Source of the DNA: Mycolicibacillus parakoreensis
GTDB lineage: Bacteria; Actinomycetota; Actinomycetes; Mycobacteriales; Mycobacteriaceae
DNA: 64,000 nucleotides
Reading direction: 5' to 3'
NCBI RefSeq assembly: GCF_022370835.2
Contig: NZ_CP092365.1
Span: 3,472,001-3,536,000, forward strand
A model generated the notes under the pieces. It was given only the letters and a program-made list of their open reading frames with translations. It ran no database searches and had not been told where the DNA came from. Shown here piece after piece: positions 13,838 through 22,093 of the stretch (positions are counted from its first letter, which is position 1; the number at the start of each line of letters is the position of its first letter). A program made the translations under genes and the position numbers.

Positions 13838-13882
13838 GCGGTGGTGGGCGCTCCGACCGGGTGCGCGGAAAGGGCCGTGATC

Positions 13883-14560
13883 GTGACGCCACCGGCAGCC
13901 GAGACGCCGTACGCCGCCGCCACCGAGTCCCTGCGCAGCGCCGCGAAATGGCTGCTCACCGTGACGGCGGGTGTTGCCGGGCTGCTGTGCACGGGCCTGC
14001 AGCTGAGCAGCCTCGGCCGGGTGCTCGACACCGGCGTGTCCCGGTTCGCGATCGCCCTGGTCGGGCTGGTCGTGGCGCTGCTGGGAATCGCGGTGATCGT
14101 GTGGCGGGCCAGCGCGGTGCTCTCCGACGGATGGATCACCCTGACCCAGATCAGCGACGCCGACTGGGCCGGCCGCCAGGACCGACGTCGCCGCGGAGGC
14201 GGCAACAGGGCGGGCGCGGTCACCACGATCTTCGAGGAGATCGACGCTGACGGCGACGAGTTGTACGGCGGGGTGGCCACCAGCTTCGGTGACCTGTACA
14301 CGAACCTCCGAGACGCCAATGAACGCTCGCGCCGCGGCGCCGCCGACGACGGCCGGCGCGACGAACTGCGGGCCGCGGCCCGCGCCGTGGTGGAGTTCGC
14401 CAACTATCGGCGTACGCGGGCCAGCTTCGATCGGCTGCGTCACGCCCTCGCCGGTGGCGGTATCGCGGCGGTGGTGGGCATCGGCGTCTTCGCGGTCGCC
14501 ACCAGTGCACCGGATCCGCCGCCCGCACCCTGCGCCGGTGCGGCGGAGGTCACTGGTTAG
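13883..14560 (+). CDS. Membrane protein with three predicted helices, unknown function
   Basis: 225 residues from GTG 13883, which has GGAAAGG 9 nt upstream. A leaderless start at GTG 13844, about 7 nt after a -10 hexamer, would add 13 residues. Helices are predicted at about 19-40 and 52-74, and a C-terminal one at about 190-210. Between them lies a charged cytoplasmic region with TTIFEEIDADGDELYGGVA and many Arg/Asp residues. No family is recognised. The 3' end overlaps the convergent small gene by 11 bp. Confidence 0.72.
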   Translation: MTPPAAETPYAAATESLRSAAKWLLTVTAGVAGLLCTGLQLSSLGRVLDTGVSRFAIALVGLVVALLGIAVIVWRASAVLSDGWITLTQISDADWAGRQDRRRRGGGNRAGAVTTIFEEIDADGDELYGGVATSFGDLYTNLRDANERSRRGAADDGRRDELRAAARAVVEFANYRRTRASFDRLRHALAGGGIAAVVGIGVFAVATSAPDPPPAPCAGAAEVTG

Positions 14561-14864
14561 GAGAGCCAAAGCCGCACGCCGACAGCGGAAGAAGGGCGTA
14601 GAGGGCCACCACCCCGTCCTTACGAAACCGGCGGCGGGACCGAGCGCTGTTATCGAACCGGTAGACGGCGACCCACCCGTTGGACAGCGCGGTCAGCGAG
14701 CAGGCCATGCCGTTGAGACTCACGGCGATCGTCCGGTCCGGGTCGGGCTGATGCAGTTCGGCGCTGAGGCAGTCGATCATGTCGTCGCGCTGCTCGGGAG
14801 ACAGCCCGTGGACGACCACGCGGGCGGCATTCATCGGCACGACCACCCACGTCTGCGGACTCAT
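14550..14864 (-). CDS. Small protein, possibly ParE/RelE-like
   Basis: 104 residues. The ATG is preceded by GGAGAGG 8 nt upstream. The order of elements loosely resembles RelE/ParE ribosome- or gyrase-directed toxins: a strand, a helix with LSPEQRDDMIDCLSAEL, DPDRTIAVSLNG, then GWVAVYRFDN and GVVALYALLPL. Key residues cannot be assigned, so this is only a possibility. It converges on the membrane gene at 13883-14560 with an 11-bp overlap. An alternative is a mycobacteria-specific hypothetical protein. Confidence 0.6.
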   Translation of the reverse strand: MSPQTWVVVPMNAARVVVHGLSPEQRDDMIDCLSAELHQPDPDRTIAVSLNGMACSLTALSNGWVAVYRFDNSARSRRRFRKDGVVALYALLPLSACGFGSPNQ

Positions 14865-15107
14865 GGCCGCCCCTCTCCGACGCGGAATCGCTACCGGCCC
14901 CGCCGCGACGCCGTGTGCTGCAGAAGCTCAGCCTGCCACGCCAAACGAGCGACGACGGGCAAAACCCGCGAAGAGGCGCCACTGCCCGGGCGCCCGCGCA
15001 TGCCCCCCCGCGGCGGGCGGTGCGGAATGTGTCCCGCGGTCCCGCAAGAGGGGGGTATACAAGTTTCACGCGTCCACAGGCGCAGGCACGGGGAGCGGGG
15101 TGAGCAG

Positions 15108-15827
15108 GTGACGCGACGGCGGATCGTGGTTCTCGTGGTGGTCCTCGTGGTGGCGGTGCTGGCTGTGGTGCTGGCCCGCATGGCGTGGTTCGGGCCGCGG
15201 GCCCGCTTCAGCGCCACCACCCTGCCGAGCTGCGCGACGATCCTGTCCGCGCCGCGGGTCGAGGACGCGGTGCGCACCGCGTTCGCCGCCGCCTGGGAGG
15301 AGCACCGCGACCTCTACGGGCCCGGCCCGGCGGGGCTGTGCCTGGTGACCGCATTACCGAAGGCGGTGCTGGCCGAGGATTCGCCGGCGAACGGCACCCC
15401 GTGGTCGCGGGATCTGGGGGTGTCGTTCCAGGTCTCCGACGAGTATTGGAACAGCGCCGACCGGCCGCTGTATCGCCTCGGCGGGGTCCGCGAGGCACGC
15501 CAGCGGTTCCACGAGCAGGTGAGCGCCACCTGTGGCGACGCGAACGGCGAGGACCTCACCGCCGAGGAAGACCTCGGCGACGAGGCGCGCAGCTGCTGGG
15601 CGAGCGGCTTCGACAAACCTCGCCGCCAGTTGCTGTTTCGGATCTCCAACCTGGTGGTCGACATGCACTACGAGGGCACGGATTTCCGGCGGGGTGCAGA
15701 GGATCCGTCGGCGTCGCGGGAAGATCTGGCCGACAACGCCCGCTGCGTCGCCGAGGCGATCGCCGAGTTCTTCGACGCGCCCACCGAGCACCCGCACCGC
15801 TGCGGGCGCCCCGCGCTGAACGCGTGA
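15108..15827 (+). CDS. Exported or membrane-anchored protein, unknown function (paralogue 1)
   Basis: 239 residues. An Arg-rich start and a hydrophobic run (IVVLVVVLVVAVLAVVLARM) give an N-in anchor. The exported part carries paired cysteines (LPSCATIL, GLCLVTAL, ATCGDAN, RSCWASG, NARCVAE, HRCGRP). LPSCATILSAPRVEDAVRTAFAAAW is matched by LPTCAEIYAWPGVSDAARTAFADTW in the gene at 17140, so the two are paralogues. The GTG start has a GGAGCGGGG ribosome site 7 nt upstream. No function is recognised. Confidence 0.75.
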   Translation: MTRRRIVVLVVVLVVAVLAVVLARMAWFGPRARFSATTLPSCATILSAPRVEDAVRTAFAAAWEEHRDLYGPGPAGLCLVTALPKAVLAEDSPANGTPWSRDLGVSFQVSDEYWNSADRPLYRLGGVREARQRFHEQVSATCGDANGEDLTAEEDLGDEARSCWASGFDKPRRQLLFRISNLVVDMHYEGTDFRRGAEDPSASREDLADNARCVAEAIAEFFDAPTEHPHRCGRPALNA

Positions 15828-15843
15828 CGACGGAGCGGCGCGG

Positions 15844-16167
15844 TCAGCCGCCGTTGAGCCAGGTGTGCAGGCGTTCGGTGTTCTGCGGGCACAGATCCAT
15901 GACCGCCAGGTCGAAGAACCGGGATTTCTGGTAGGCGTTCAGCTGGACCATCGTCATGAGGTCGTTGGCCACGATGTCCTCGACCGCCCAGCCCTGGTCC
16001 ATGTGCGCGCACAAGGTGTTGCCGAACCGCAGCAGCCCTTCGTTGCCGTCGTCGTGGGAGAAGCCCTCGGCTTCCATGTCGCGGTAGAACTGGTCGGGGT
16101 CGGCGTGCGCCGCCGGCGCCAGCACCACCGCCGCGATCACACCGAGCACTGCTGCGCTGAGTCTCAT
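15844..16167 (-). CDS. Secreted DUF732 protein
   Basis: 107 residues. A Sec signal peptide (MRLSAAVLGVIAAVVLAPAAHA) is cleaved near residue 22. The mature 85 residues carry FYRDMEAEGF, LLRFGNTLCAHM and MDLCPQNTERLHTWL, the two-cysteine pattern of the DUF732 family of small exported mycobacterial proteins. The family has no known function. The 3' end faces the gene at 15108-15827 across a 16-bp gap. Confidence 0.88.
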   Translation of the reverse strand: MRLSAAVLGVIAAVVLAPAAHADPDQFYRDMEAEGFSHDDGNEGLLRFGNTLCAHMDQGWAVEDIVANDLMTMVQLNAYQKSRFFDLAVMDLCPQNTERLHTWLNGG

Positions 16168-16198
16168 CAGCCTGACGCTACTCCGGGTGCGGTGGGCC

Positions 16199-16612
16199 CT
16201 ACCGCGCGTTTTGGCCGATTGCGCCGGGCGCGTGCAGATCGGCGGCGCGCACCAGTAACCCCAGCACCACCGCCACCGCCAGCAGCGCGGGGACGTCACC
16301 GAGCAGGTGACCCAGGTGGTGCCCGACGACGGCTTGCACGGCCATGATCGCCGCGTGCACCGCACTGGAGCACACGGTGAACCAGATGAGGCTGAGGTGA
16401 TCCTGGGGTCGGCGCGCGGCGTTGAGCAGGAACACCCCCAGAGTCGCGTACACCCCGACGATCATGAGGAAATAGTCGGAGGCGGCCGGCGCGCCGGCAT
16501 GCCAGATCCATCCCGACGGCCAGAACAGCGCCACCGGGTAGACCAGAAGAAACAGCACACCGACCACCACGAGGGCGATCTGCAGCCGCCGATATTGCAC
16601 CGAACCTGTCAT
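16199..16612 (-). CDS. Four-helix membrane protein, unknown function
   Basis: 137 residues from the ATG with AAGGGAG 9 nt upstream. Hydrophobic helices fall at about 9-29, 41-62, 73-96 and 104-122, with few charged residues. An in-frame upstream extension to 16690 is rejected because it lacks a ribosome site and is Pro/Arg-rich. It resembles the short multi-pass hypothetical proteins common in mycobacteria. The stop lies 31 bp before the DUF732 start, so the two may share a transcript. Confidence 0.75.
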   Translation of the reverse strand: MTGSVQYRRLQIALVVVGVLFLLVYPVALFWPSGWIWHAGAPAASDYFLMIVGVYATLGVFLLNAARRPQDHLSLIWFTVCSSAVHAAIMAVQAVVGHHLGHLLGDVPALLAVAVVLGLLVRAADLHAPGAIGQNAR

Positions 16613-16794
16613 GGCCGTGCTCCCTTCGGGAACCCGATAATTTTCCCACGCCGGGGCGGCGGGCGGTAGATGCTGATGCCCGCGGCTCACCTCGGTGCCC
16701 GCGACGCGGAATCTGCGGGCGGCGCCGGTGACGCGAGGATCGTCACGACGGGGTGCAACCCCTCAAACCCGGCCGTGAGAGACGTGGCGTGGGA

Positions 16795-16968
16795 TCAGGA
16801 CACGACGTCCGAGACCGCGGCGGATCGGGATTGCACCCATCGCAGCAGCCGACGCTGCCGCTCCGCCTCACGGTCGGGGTTCGTCTCGGCGGCGCGCGCC
16901 TCATCCAGCGCTTCCCGCAGGGCCCGCTGCATGTCGGGATCACGCAGTGTCACCGTTGGTTCACTCAC
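16795..16968 (-). CDS. 57-residue hydrophilic protein
   Basis: A short gene supported by a strong AAGGAGG ribosome site 5 nt upstream of a GTG. The product begins MSEPTVTLRDPDMQRALREA and is nearly all helix. Acidic and Arg-rich segments (ARAAETNPDREAERQRRLL) suggest a coiled coil, and it ends AAVSDVVS. Codon third positions are G/C-rich, as in real genes here. An overlapping Cys/Pro/Arg-rich frame on the same strand is rejected. Function is unknown. Confidence 0.65.
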   Translation of the reverse strand: MSEPTVTLRDPDMQRALREALDEARAAETNPDREAERQRRLLRWVQSRSAAVSDVVS

Positions 16969-17139
16969 GTCATCCTCCTTCGTCTGCGTTCAGGGTATCC
17001 CCGTCGTGCGACCGGATACGGGCGGCGAGATCCGCCGCGGCGGCGGGGAGCACACCCCCGGCCGCCGAGGAAAACACCGTTAACTCACCCCGCGCCGCGG
17101 CGGTTCAATGAAGAGATCACCGACGACCGCAGGAGGGGT

Positions 17140-17814
17140 ATGCGCCATCGCGGGTGGATGCTGGCGGGCGCGGCGCTCGCGGCCGCTGTGGCGGTGGTGG
17201 CCGTGGTGGTGATCCACCGCCCGCAGCAGCCGACACCGCCGGCCGCCCTGCCGACGTGCGCCGAGATCTACGCCTGGCCTGGCGTATCCGACGCGGCGCG
17301 CACCGCGTTCGCCGACACCTGGCAGTTCCGTGAGCGCGACGAGCCCGGGCAGCCGACGATGACCGACTGCACCCTCAACGCCTCATTTCCGGTGTTCGAC
17401 TGGGGCGCCCGCCCGCCCGGCGCCCCGCACTCCCGGTTGCTGATCCTCGTGCTGAGCAGGAGTCGGCCCGGCGCCGACACCGGCGAGCGCATCATGTGTG
17501 GGCCGACCCGCGAGACCAGTGCGCCGGTCGACGAGCCGGGCCTCGGTGAGGACGCCTACGGATGTTGGGCCGCCGACGATTTCGGTGGCTACCAGAACCT
17601 GCACCGCTACCTGCATGTGCACACCGGCGGGCTCAGCCTGATGCTGACCTTCTCCGGGGCCGACTACGGTCCGCTCGATGACCCGGCGGTGGCCGCGGGC
17701 CTGCGCGCCGATCTGCAGCGCAACGCCCGCTGCATCATCGAAGCGGTGGTGAGCGGGCTGGGTGGTGACGTTGAGCAGCGCGGGAAATGCGGGGACGCCG
17801 GGCGCGACGTGTAG
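17140..17814 (+). CDS. Exported or membrane-anchored protein, unknown function (paralogue 2)
   Basis: 224 residues. One membrane segment at about 7-26 precedes an exported domain with cysteines in LPTCAEIY, TDCTLN, IMCGPTR, YGCWAADD, ARCIIEA and KCGDAG. It is a paralogue of the 15108 product, with the same spacing of the first Cys and of the AARTAFADTW motif. The ATG follows AGGAGGGGT closely. The frame continues past its stop into the GroES-like fragment. Confidence 0.75.
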   Translation: MRHRGWMLAGAALAAAVAVVAVVVIHRPQQPTPPAALPTCAEIYAWPGVSDAARTAFADTWQFRERDEPGQPTMTDCTLNASFPVFDWGARPPGAPHSRLLILVLSRSRPGADTGERIMCGPTRETSAPVDEPGLGEDAYGCWAADDFGGYQNLHRYLHVHTGGLSLMLTFSGADYGPLDDPAVAAGLRADLQRNARCIIEAVVSGLGGDVEQRGKCGDAGRDV

Positions 17815-17829
17815 GGCGATGTCGCGGTA

Positions 17830-18054
17830 GTGCTCGAATCCGACGGCGGCAGTCGTCTCGGGGAACGCCGGACTCTGGTCATCGGTGACGTCCCCGCCGC
17901 CGATATCGTGATCCACCGTTCCGCGGGTGCCACCGAAATCCACTACGACGACGAGCAGTACCAGATCGTTCCGGAAGGCAACGCGGTCCTGAGGCTCAAA
18001 CGACACCTGAGCCGTGCCCTCACCCCGACCGCCAAGGGCGCACACGCCGGGTGA
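17830..18054 (+). pseudogene. Orphan C-terminal half of a GroES (Cpn10)-like protein
   Basis: 74 residues from a GTG with no ribosome site. The order GERR, DIVIHRSAGATEIHYDDEQY and a following VL parallels the second half of mycobacterial GroES (from memory, GEKR, [20 protein letters not shown] and DVLAVV). The codons before the GTG (GDVAVV) also align, but an in-frame TAG, the stop of the preceding gene, sits only 18 bp upstream. The N-terminal half, the mobile loop and part of the barrel are absent. It is either a truncated remnant or a very short translated domain. Confidence 0.55.
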
Positions 18055-18081
18055 GGGAGCAGTGTCGGGTTAACCCTTGGA

Positions 18082-19896
18082 TTAACCCCGTCCCGCAGAG
18101 AGCCGCTGAGCGGCCAGGGCCAGGTTCAACAGCCCCGCCGCCTGCGATACGGCCTGTCCATTGGGAGGAGCCACGGCGCCGTGCCATTCTGCAACCGATT
18201 CGAGTTCGTTATCAATGAACTGCTGTCGGCACCGTCCTCGTTGGATCTTGCCGCTCGATGTGGTGGGAATCGTCAAGTGACGAACCAGCGCTACCGAGTG
18301 CACTTGAACGCCGTGTCCTCGTGACAGCACGTCCTGCATTGCACCGACGATCTCCGCAAGGTCCGCCTCAGCAACCCGCTCGGACGAAACCTCCTGAACC
18401 ACCACCAGTCGGTCTGCCGTACCCTGTTTCGACGGTGCAGAGAACACCGCGCCGCGGCCCCGCACGAGCGCCGGATGGCTGGTTTGCAGGGTGTCCTCGA
18501 TGTCGTTGGGGTAATGATGAGCATTCCCGATCGAGATCACGTCCTTGCACCGACCGACGATGAACAATTCGCCGTCGCACAGGAACCCGCGGTCGCCAGT
18601 CCGCAAGAACGGGCCCTCACCGGGGTCGGCTAAATATGCGTTGAACGTGTACTCTGATTCATCGGAATCACCCCAGTACCCTTGCGCTACACAGGGACCC
18701 GAGATCCAGATCTCTCCGACTTCGTCCGGGGCGCATTGCCGCTGCCTTTCCGGATCGACGATGACAACCTCTTGACCCGTTTGAGGCCGGCCACATCCCA
18801 CCAGCGTGATCGTGGCCGGATCCACCTGCGCGGCCGAGACCACGCGGTCGTCTCCCAGCGAATCGCGGTCGAATTGCTTGATCACCGGCGCGGCGGTAGT
18901 GGATGCTCCGGTCACCAGCAATGTCGCTTCGGCGAGTCCATACACCGGATGAAACGCCTCGACGGCAAAGCCTGCCGGTTCGAAAGCTTCGGCGAACGCC
19001 GCCATTGTCGAGGACCGCACCGGTTCGGCGCCGTTCATTGCAGTCGACAGATGGGACAGATCCAGCGCGGCACGTTCTTGTGGGGTGCTGCGCTCGACAC
19101 AGAGGTTATAGGCGAAGTCCGGTGCCCCGGTGAAGGTAACGTGATGTCGCGACATCACTTCCAGCCATCGCAGTGGCCTTTTGACGAACGCGCTCGGCGA
19201 CATGAGGTGAGTGGTGCATCCCATGTAGAGGGGGGTGAGGATGCCGCCGATGAGCCCCATGTCGTGATGCTGCGGCAACCAGAATGCGCAGACGTCCGTG
19301 TCATCACCGCCCCACGCCTGACGAACAATCTCAAGGTTGCTCAACAGGTTCCTGTGGGTGAGCACGACGCCCTTGGGTGTACGAGTCGACCCCGAGGTAT
19401 ATTGCAGCATCGCGACGGCGGCGGGATCGACGTTCGGCGGCTCCCAGCAGCCTGCGTCCTCATGTGCGGTCGCGGTGTCACACCATTGAAGTGATCCCGT
19501 ATCGGCCAGCGTGTCCACGGCCGGGCGAAGAACCGATTGCGTCTCCGCGTTGGCGACAACGAAGCGGGGCCGCGAATCTGGGACGACCGTCGCGATGCGC
19601 GGCGCTAGACGCTGGTGAACCGGGATGGCGATGGCACCGGCGTACATGCATCCGAAATAGGCGGCCACAGCGTCAAGCCCTGGCCGGCAGATAACCAGCA
19701 CTCGCTGACCGGCAGCCCCCAATTGTTGAAGCTTGGCTCCGATTGCCCGGGCTGCTGAGTCAAGCTCACGGTAAGTCAGCTGACTGGGGTCCTGGTCATC
19801 CCCGTTATAGGAGAAGCGGAATGCGACCTTGTCCTCGTGGCGGGCGGCTTGACGCCGCAGTAGATCCGTCAGTGTTAATAATTCAGGCTCGTTCAT
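18082..19896 (-). CDS. Fatty-acyl-AMP ligase (FadD family, FAAL type)
   Basis: 604 residues. It activates a fatty acid to acyl-AMP, normally for transfer to a polyketide synthase or acyl carrier. Motifs: the P-loop-like LQYTSGSTRTPKGVVLTH (about 172-189), FWLPQHHDMGLIGGIL typical of FAALs, YGLAEATLLVT, LRTGDRGFLCDGELFIVGR and the C-terminal catalytic-lysine region SSGKIQRGRCR. No polyketide synthase or carrier gene is next to it. Codon use is visibly less GC-biased than in the flanking core genes. It follows a GjpA paralogue on the same strand across a strong hairpin. Confidence 0.9.
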   Translation of the reverse strand: MNEPELLTLTDLLRRQAARHEDKVAFRFSYNGDDQDPSQLTYRELDSAARAIGAKLQQLGAAGQRVLVICRPGLDAVAAYFGCMYAGAIAIPVHQRLAPRIATVVPDSRPRFVVANAETQSVLRPAVDTLADTGSLQWCDTATAHEDAGCWEPPNVDPAAVAMLQYTSGSTRTPKGVVLTHRNLLSNLEIVRQAWGGDDTDVCAFWLPQHHDMGLIGGILTPLYMGCTTHLMSPSAFVKRPLRWLEVMSRHHVTFTGAPDFAYNLCVERSTPQERAALDLSHLSTAMNGAEPVRSSTMAAFAEAFEPAGFAVEAFHPVYGLAEATLLVTGASTTAAPVIKQFDRDSLGDDRVVSAAQVDPATITLVGCGRPQTGQEVVIVDPERQRQCAPDEVGEIWISGPCVAQGYWGDSDESEYTFNAYLADPGEGPFLRTGDRGFLCDGELFIVGRCKDVISIGNAHHYPNDIEDTLQTSHPALVRGRGAVFSAPSKQGTADRLVVVQEVSSERVAEADLAEIVGAMQDVLSRGHGVQVHSVALVRHLTIPTTSSGKIQRGRCRQQFIDNELESVAEWHGAVAPPNGQAVSQAAGLLNLALAAQRLSAGRG

Positions 19897-19922
19897 TTTC
19901 GGGGCTTCGTAGCTCGACTAAA

Positions 19923-19972
19923 GGTTGTTGTTCGGGTGGAGCTGGTCGCCCAGCCCCACCCGAACAACAACC
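19923..19972 (-). terminator. Long hairpin between the GjpA paralogue and the FAAL gene
   Basis: A 17-bp perfect stem (19923-19939 with 19956-19972, GGTTGTTGTTCGGGTGG) continues after one mismatch into five more pairs (GCTGG/CCAGC) closed by the tetraloop TCGC. It lies 13 bp after the GjpA stop and 27 bp before the FAAL start. There is no long U-tract (only CCTTTAG). It could terminate GjpA transcription, cause partial read-through, or protect the upstream mRNA. Confidence 0.65.
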
Positions 19973-19985
19973 GGCCAGGCAGTGA

Positions 19986-21227
19986 TCAGAACGGCATCGC
20001 GCCGAGCAGTGCGGCAATCAGCGCCTCCGGTATCGCGAAGAGCGTTCCCAGGCTGCCACCCGCGTCACCCAGTGCAGCCAGGATCCCGCTGGGCATGATC
20101 AGCTCGCCCAAATCACCGACATTGAAGTCAGCGAAGTTGAGGCTTTCCAAGAACGAACTCGGGTTGAACGAGGAGAGAAGATCGTCGAACTGGGGCGCCT
20201 CCAGCCCGGCAAGTGGTGGAATCGGGACAGCGTCTTTGCCGTCCCAACCTGAGCCAAGTATCGATGAAATGGCTTGCGACATACCCTCAAGGGCGCCGAT
20301 CGGGCCAACTCCCTGACCGGGAACGGAGAACCCCAGCGCGTCAATGCCGAGGCCATTGAGTATGGAACCTCCTGCTGCGTTGATCGTTATGTCACCCAAC
20401 TTGTACGTCGTTTCGACACTGCCGGAGCTGAATAGCCCGCCGAACGCGTAATTGATCCCATCAACGGTGAGTCCCTCATCCGGCAGGATGCCCGCCTGCG
20501 TAAGCAGCGACGCGACCGGGTCCAGATCAAGAGTGGCACCATTGAAGAAGCCGTTGACAGCTTTCAGGGGCGCACTGAGCAGGTCTTGCAGTGATTCAGC
20601 GGGGTCTGCGCCACCAAGGACCCCCATGAACGGGTTGATGAACGGGACAATTGGGCTAACGAATGGGCCCGCCGCCCCAACTAGGATGCCGCTGACAGGA
20701 GAGGCGGCAAAATTCAGCAACTGATCGATGACCGCCGACAGCTGCGGGCTGAGATCATCTGGCAGCATGCCCGGGATGAGGGACAGCGCTGTCTGGTGAA
20801 GCCCATCTGTGGTGTGAGCCAATGCCGCGTCAGTCACGGTGTCGCTCGCACCAATCAACGTCAAACCCGTCAACACATCTTTGACGTTGCCGCCGAACTG
20901 CGAAAGGACGTCCCCGATCTGAGAGGGGTCGTTGATCACCTGATCGAAAAATCCGACCTGGTTGACGATCGCCTGCTGCAACCCCACACCGGGTGCCAGG
21001 AAGAAGTTCTGAGTCAGCGTTGCCGCGTTATCGGACGCGTCGTTGAAGAAGCCCTGGAATGACCCCAACAAGTCCAGTTCCACTCCCGCGGTCAGCTGCA
21101 CATCGCGAAAGTCGATCTCGGGCGCGCTCGGCGGAGCCGCCGGTAGCGGCGTGGCGGCGATCATGCCGCCGACACCGGCCAGTGCCACCCCGGCCGTCAT
21201 CAACGGCCGTGTCGCAAGTTGTTGCAT
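19986..21227 (-). CDS. GjpA-type outer-membrane porin homologue (paralogue 1)
   Basis: 413 residues. A signal-like N-terminus (PLMTAGVALAGVGGMIAATPLPAAP) is followed by a long low-charge sequence rich in Gly, Leu, Asp and Asn, with many LxxLLxGA and PxGIL patterns. Together with AIVNQVGFFDQVINDPSQIGDVLSQF it matches what I know as the GjpA porin family of Gordonia and mycobacteria. The element NQ(V/I)G(F/Y) is shared with the paralogues at 22094 and 26604. The ATG at 21227 (MQQLATRP) has GAGGAAG about 9 nt upstream and is preferred to 21245. A pore function is inferred from the family name. Confidence 0.7.
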   Translation of the reverse strand: MQQLATRPLMTAGVALAGVGGMIAATPLPAAPPSAPEIDFRDVQLTAGVELDLLGSFQGFFNDASDNAATLTQNFFLAPGVGLQQAIVNQVGFFDQVINDPSQIGDVLSQFGGNVKDVLTGLTLIGASDTVTDAALAHTTDGLHQTALSLIPGMLPDDLSPQLSAVIDQLLNFAASPVSGILVGAAGPFVSPIVPFINPFMGVLGGADPAESLQDLLSAPLKAVNGFFNGATLDLDPVASLLTQAGILPDEGLTVDGINYAFGGLFSSGSVETTYKLGDITINAAGGSILNGLGIDALGFSVPGQGVGPIGALEGMSQAISSILGSGWDGKDAVPIPPLAGLEAPQFDDLLSSFNPSSFLESLNFADFNVGDLGELIMPSGILAALGDAGGSLGTLFAIPEALIAALLGAMPF

Positions 21228-22093
21228 GGGCTGTCTTCCTCTCACTCAGCACCGATCGGTTTCCATAACCAGACCTACGTAACTCGACCTACTGTAGCTG
21301 AGTGCTGCCTGAGTTCACTAGGGATTTATTGACAACGTTGATTGTCGTGAGGGGTGGCGCAGTCGCCCCGGAGCGGTCATGCTTGTAAGCGCTGGGGCGG
21401 AGCGTTTCGACAGGGCGAAGCGCCAAGGCACCGCGGCCAGTCCGCCGTAAGGTCGACCGGTCGAGGACAGTGCGCACCAAGAGCCCCCACGTTACCAAGT
21501 TCGATTGTATAAAATATTCCCGTTATTCACATACTTTGATCTAAGCATTAGATTAGCCAACGCCCCTGGCTTGCCGTCCGCTCCGCCATCACTTTGGCCG
21601 GAGGGATGGCAGCCACGCCGCCTCAAGCGATCGCTGCCGGGATGGGCTGGCGCTGGGGCCCGACCGGCAACATGCCACTGGCCAGCATGAGGCTGCTCAA
21701 CGCCTCGACTGCTGGGACGGTCAGGGCGACAGCGTTGCCCGATCTCGGTTTCCTCGCCGACAATCTCAATGGGGCGACCGACCTTCGTGCTGGCGTGAGC
21801 AGAACTCGGGGTGAGCCTGACTGTATGTCCGGACCGATCTCGCCGAAGCCGTCGAAACGGACACGTGGAGCAATCTGCCACCTGACCAACCTCCCCGCGC
21901 TCGCTATTGCCGCGCTGTCCAGCCTGTCCGGGGCGGACCTAGCAGATACGAATCGTCGACATCTCCCGGAGCTCGTGGGCTTTGATGCTCCCGAGAATTT
22001 TCCTCCAACAGCGGTGCGCACAGTCTTTATTAAGGTATTCTCCCTCTATCCGTGAATCCCCATCACAGACCGGACCAGCACTCGGAGACCACC
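21228..22093. other. Long AT-richer divergent intergenic region
   Basis: 866 bp between two divergent GjpA paralogues. Several overlapping frames are open, but none has a ribosome site, a recognisable motif or sensible composition. The AT-rich stretch at 21500-21560 and a TATTCT element near 22036 could carry promoters for the flanking genes. I see no convincing gene; it may hold decayed sequence. Confidence 0.5.

Noticed and set aside
16743..16943. 66-codon minus-strand frame rich in Cys, Pro and Arg
   Set aside because: It overlaps the better 57-residue gene, which has a strong ribosome site and natural composition.
18067..18088. GGGTTAA-N8-TTAACCC dyad as a terminator or attachment site
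   Set aside because: The arms are only 7 bp and overlap the acyl-AMP ligase stop codon; no second copy was found at the other side of the island.
21492..22055. Several overlapping frames between the first two GjpA paralogues
   Set aside because: None has a ribosome site, a known motif or biased third positions, and they contradict each other on both strands.
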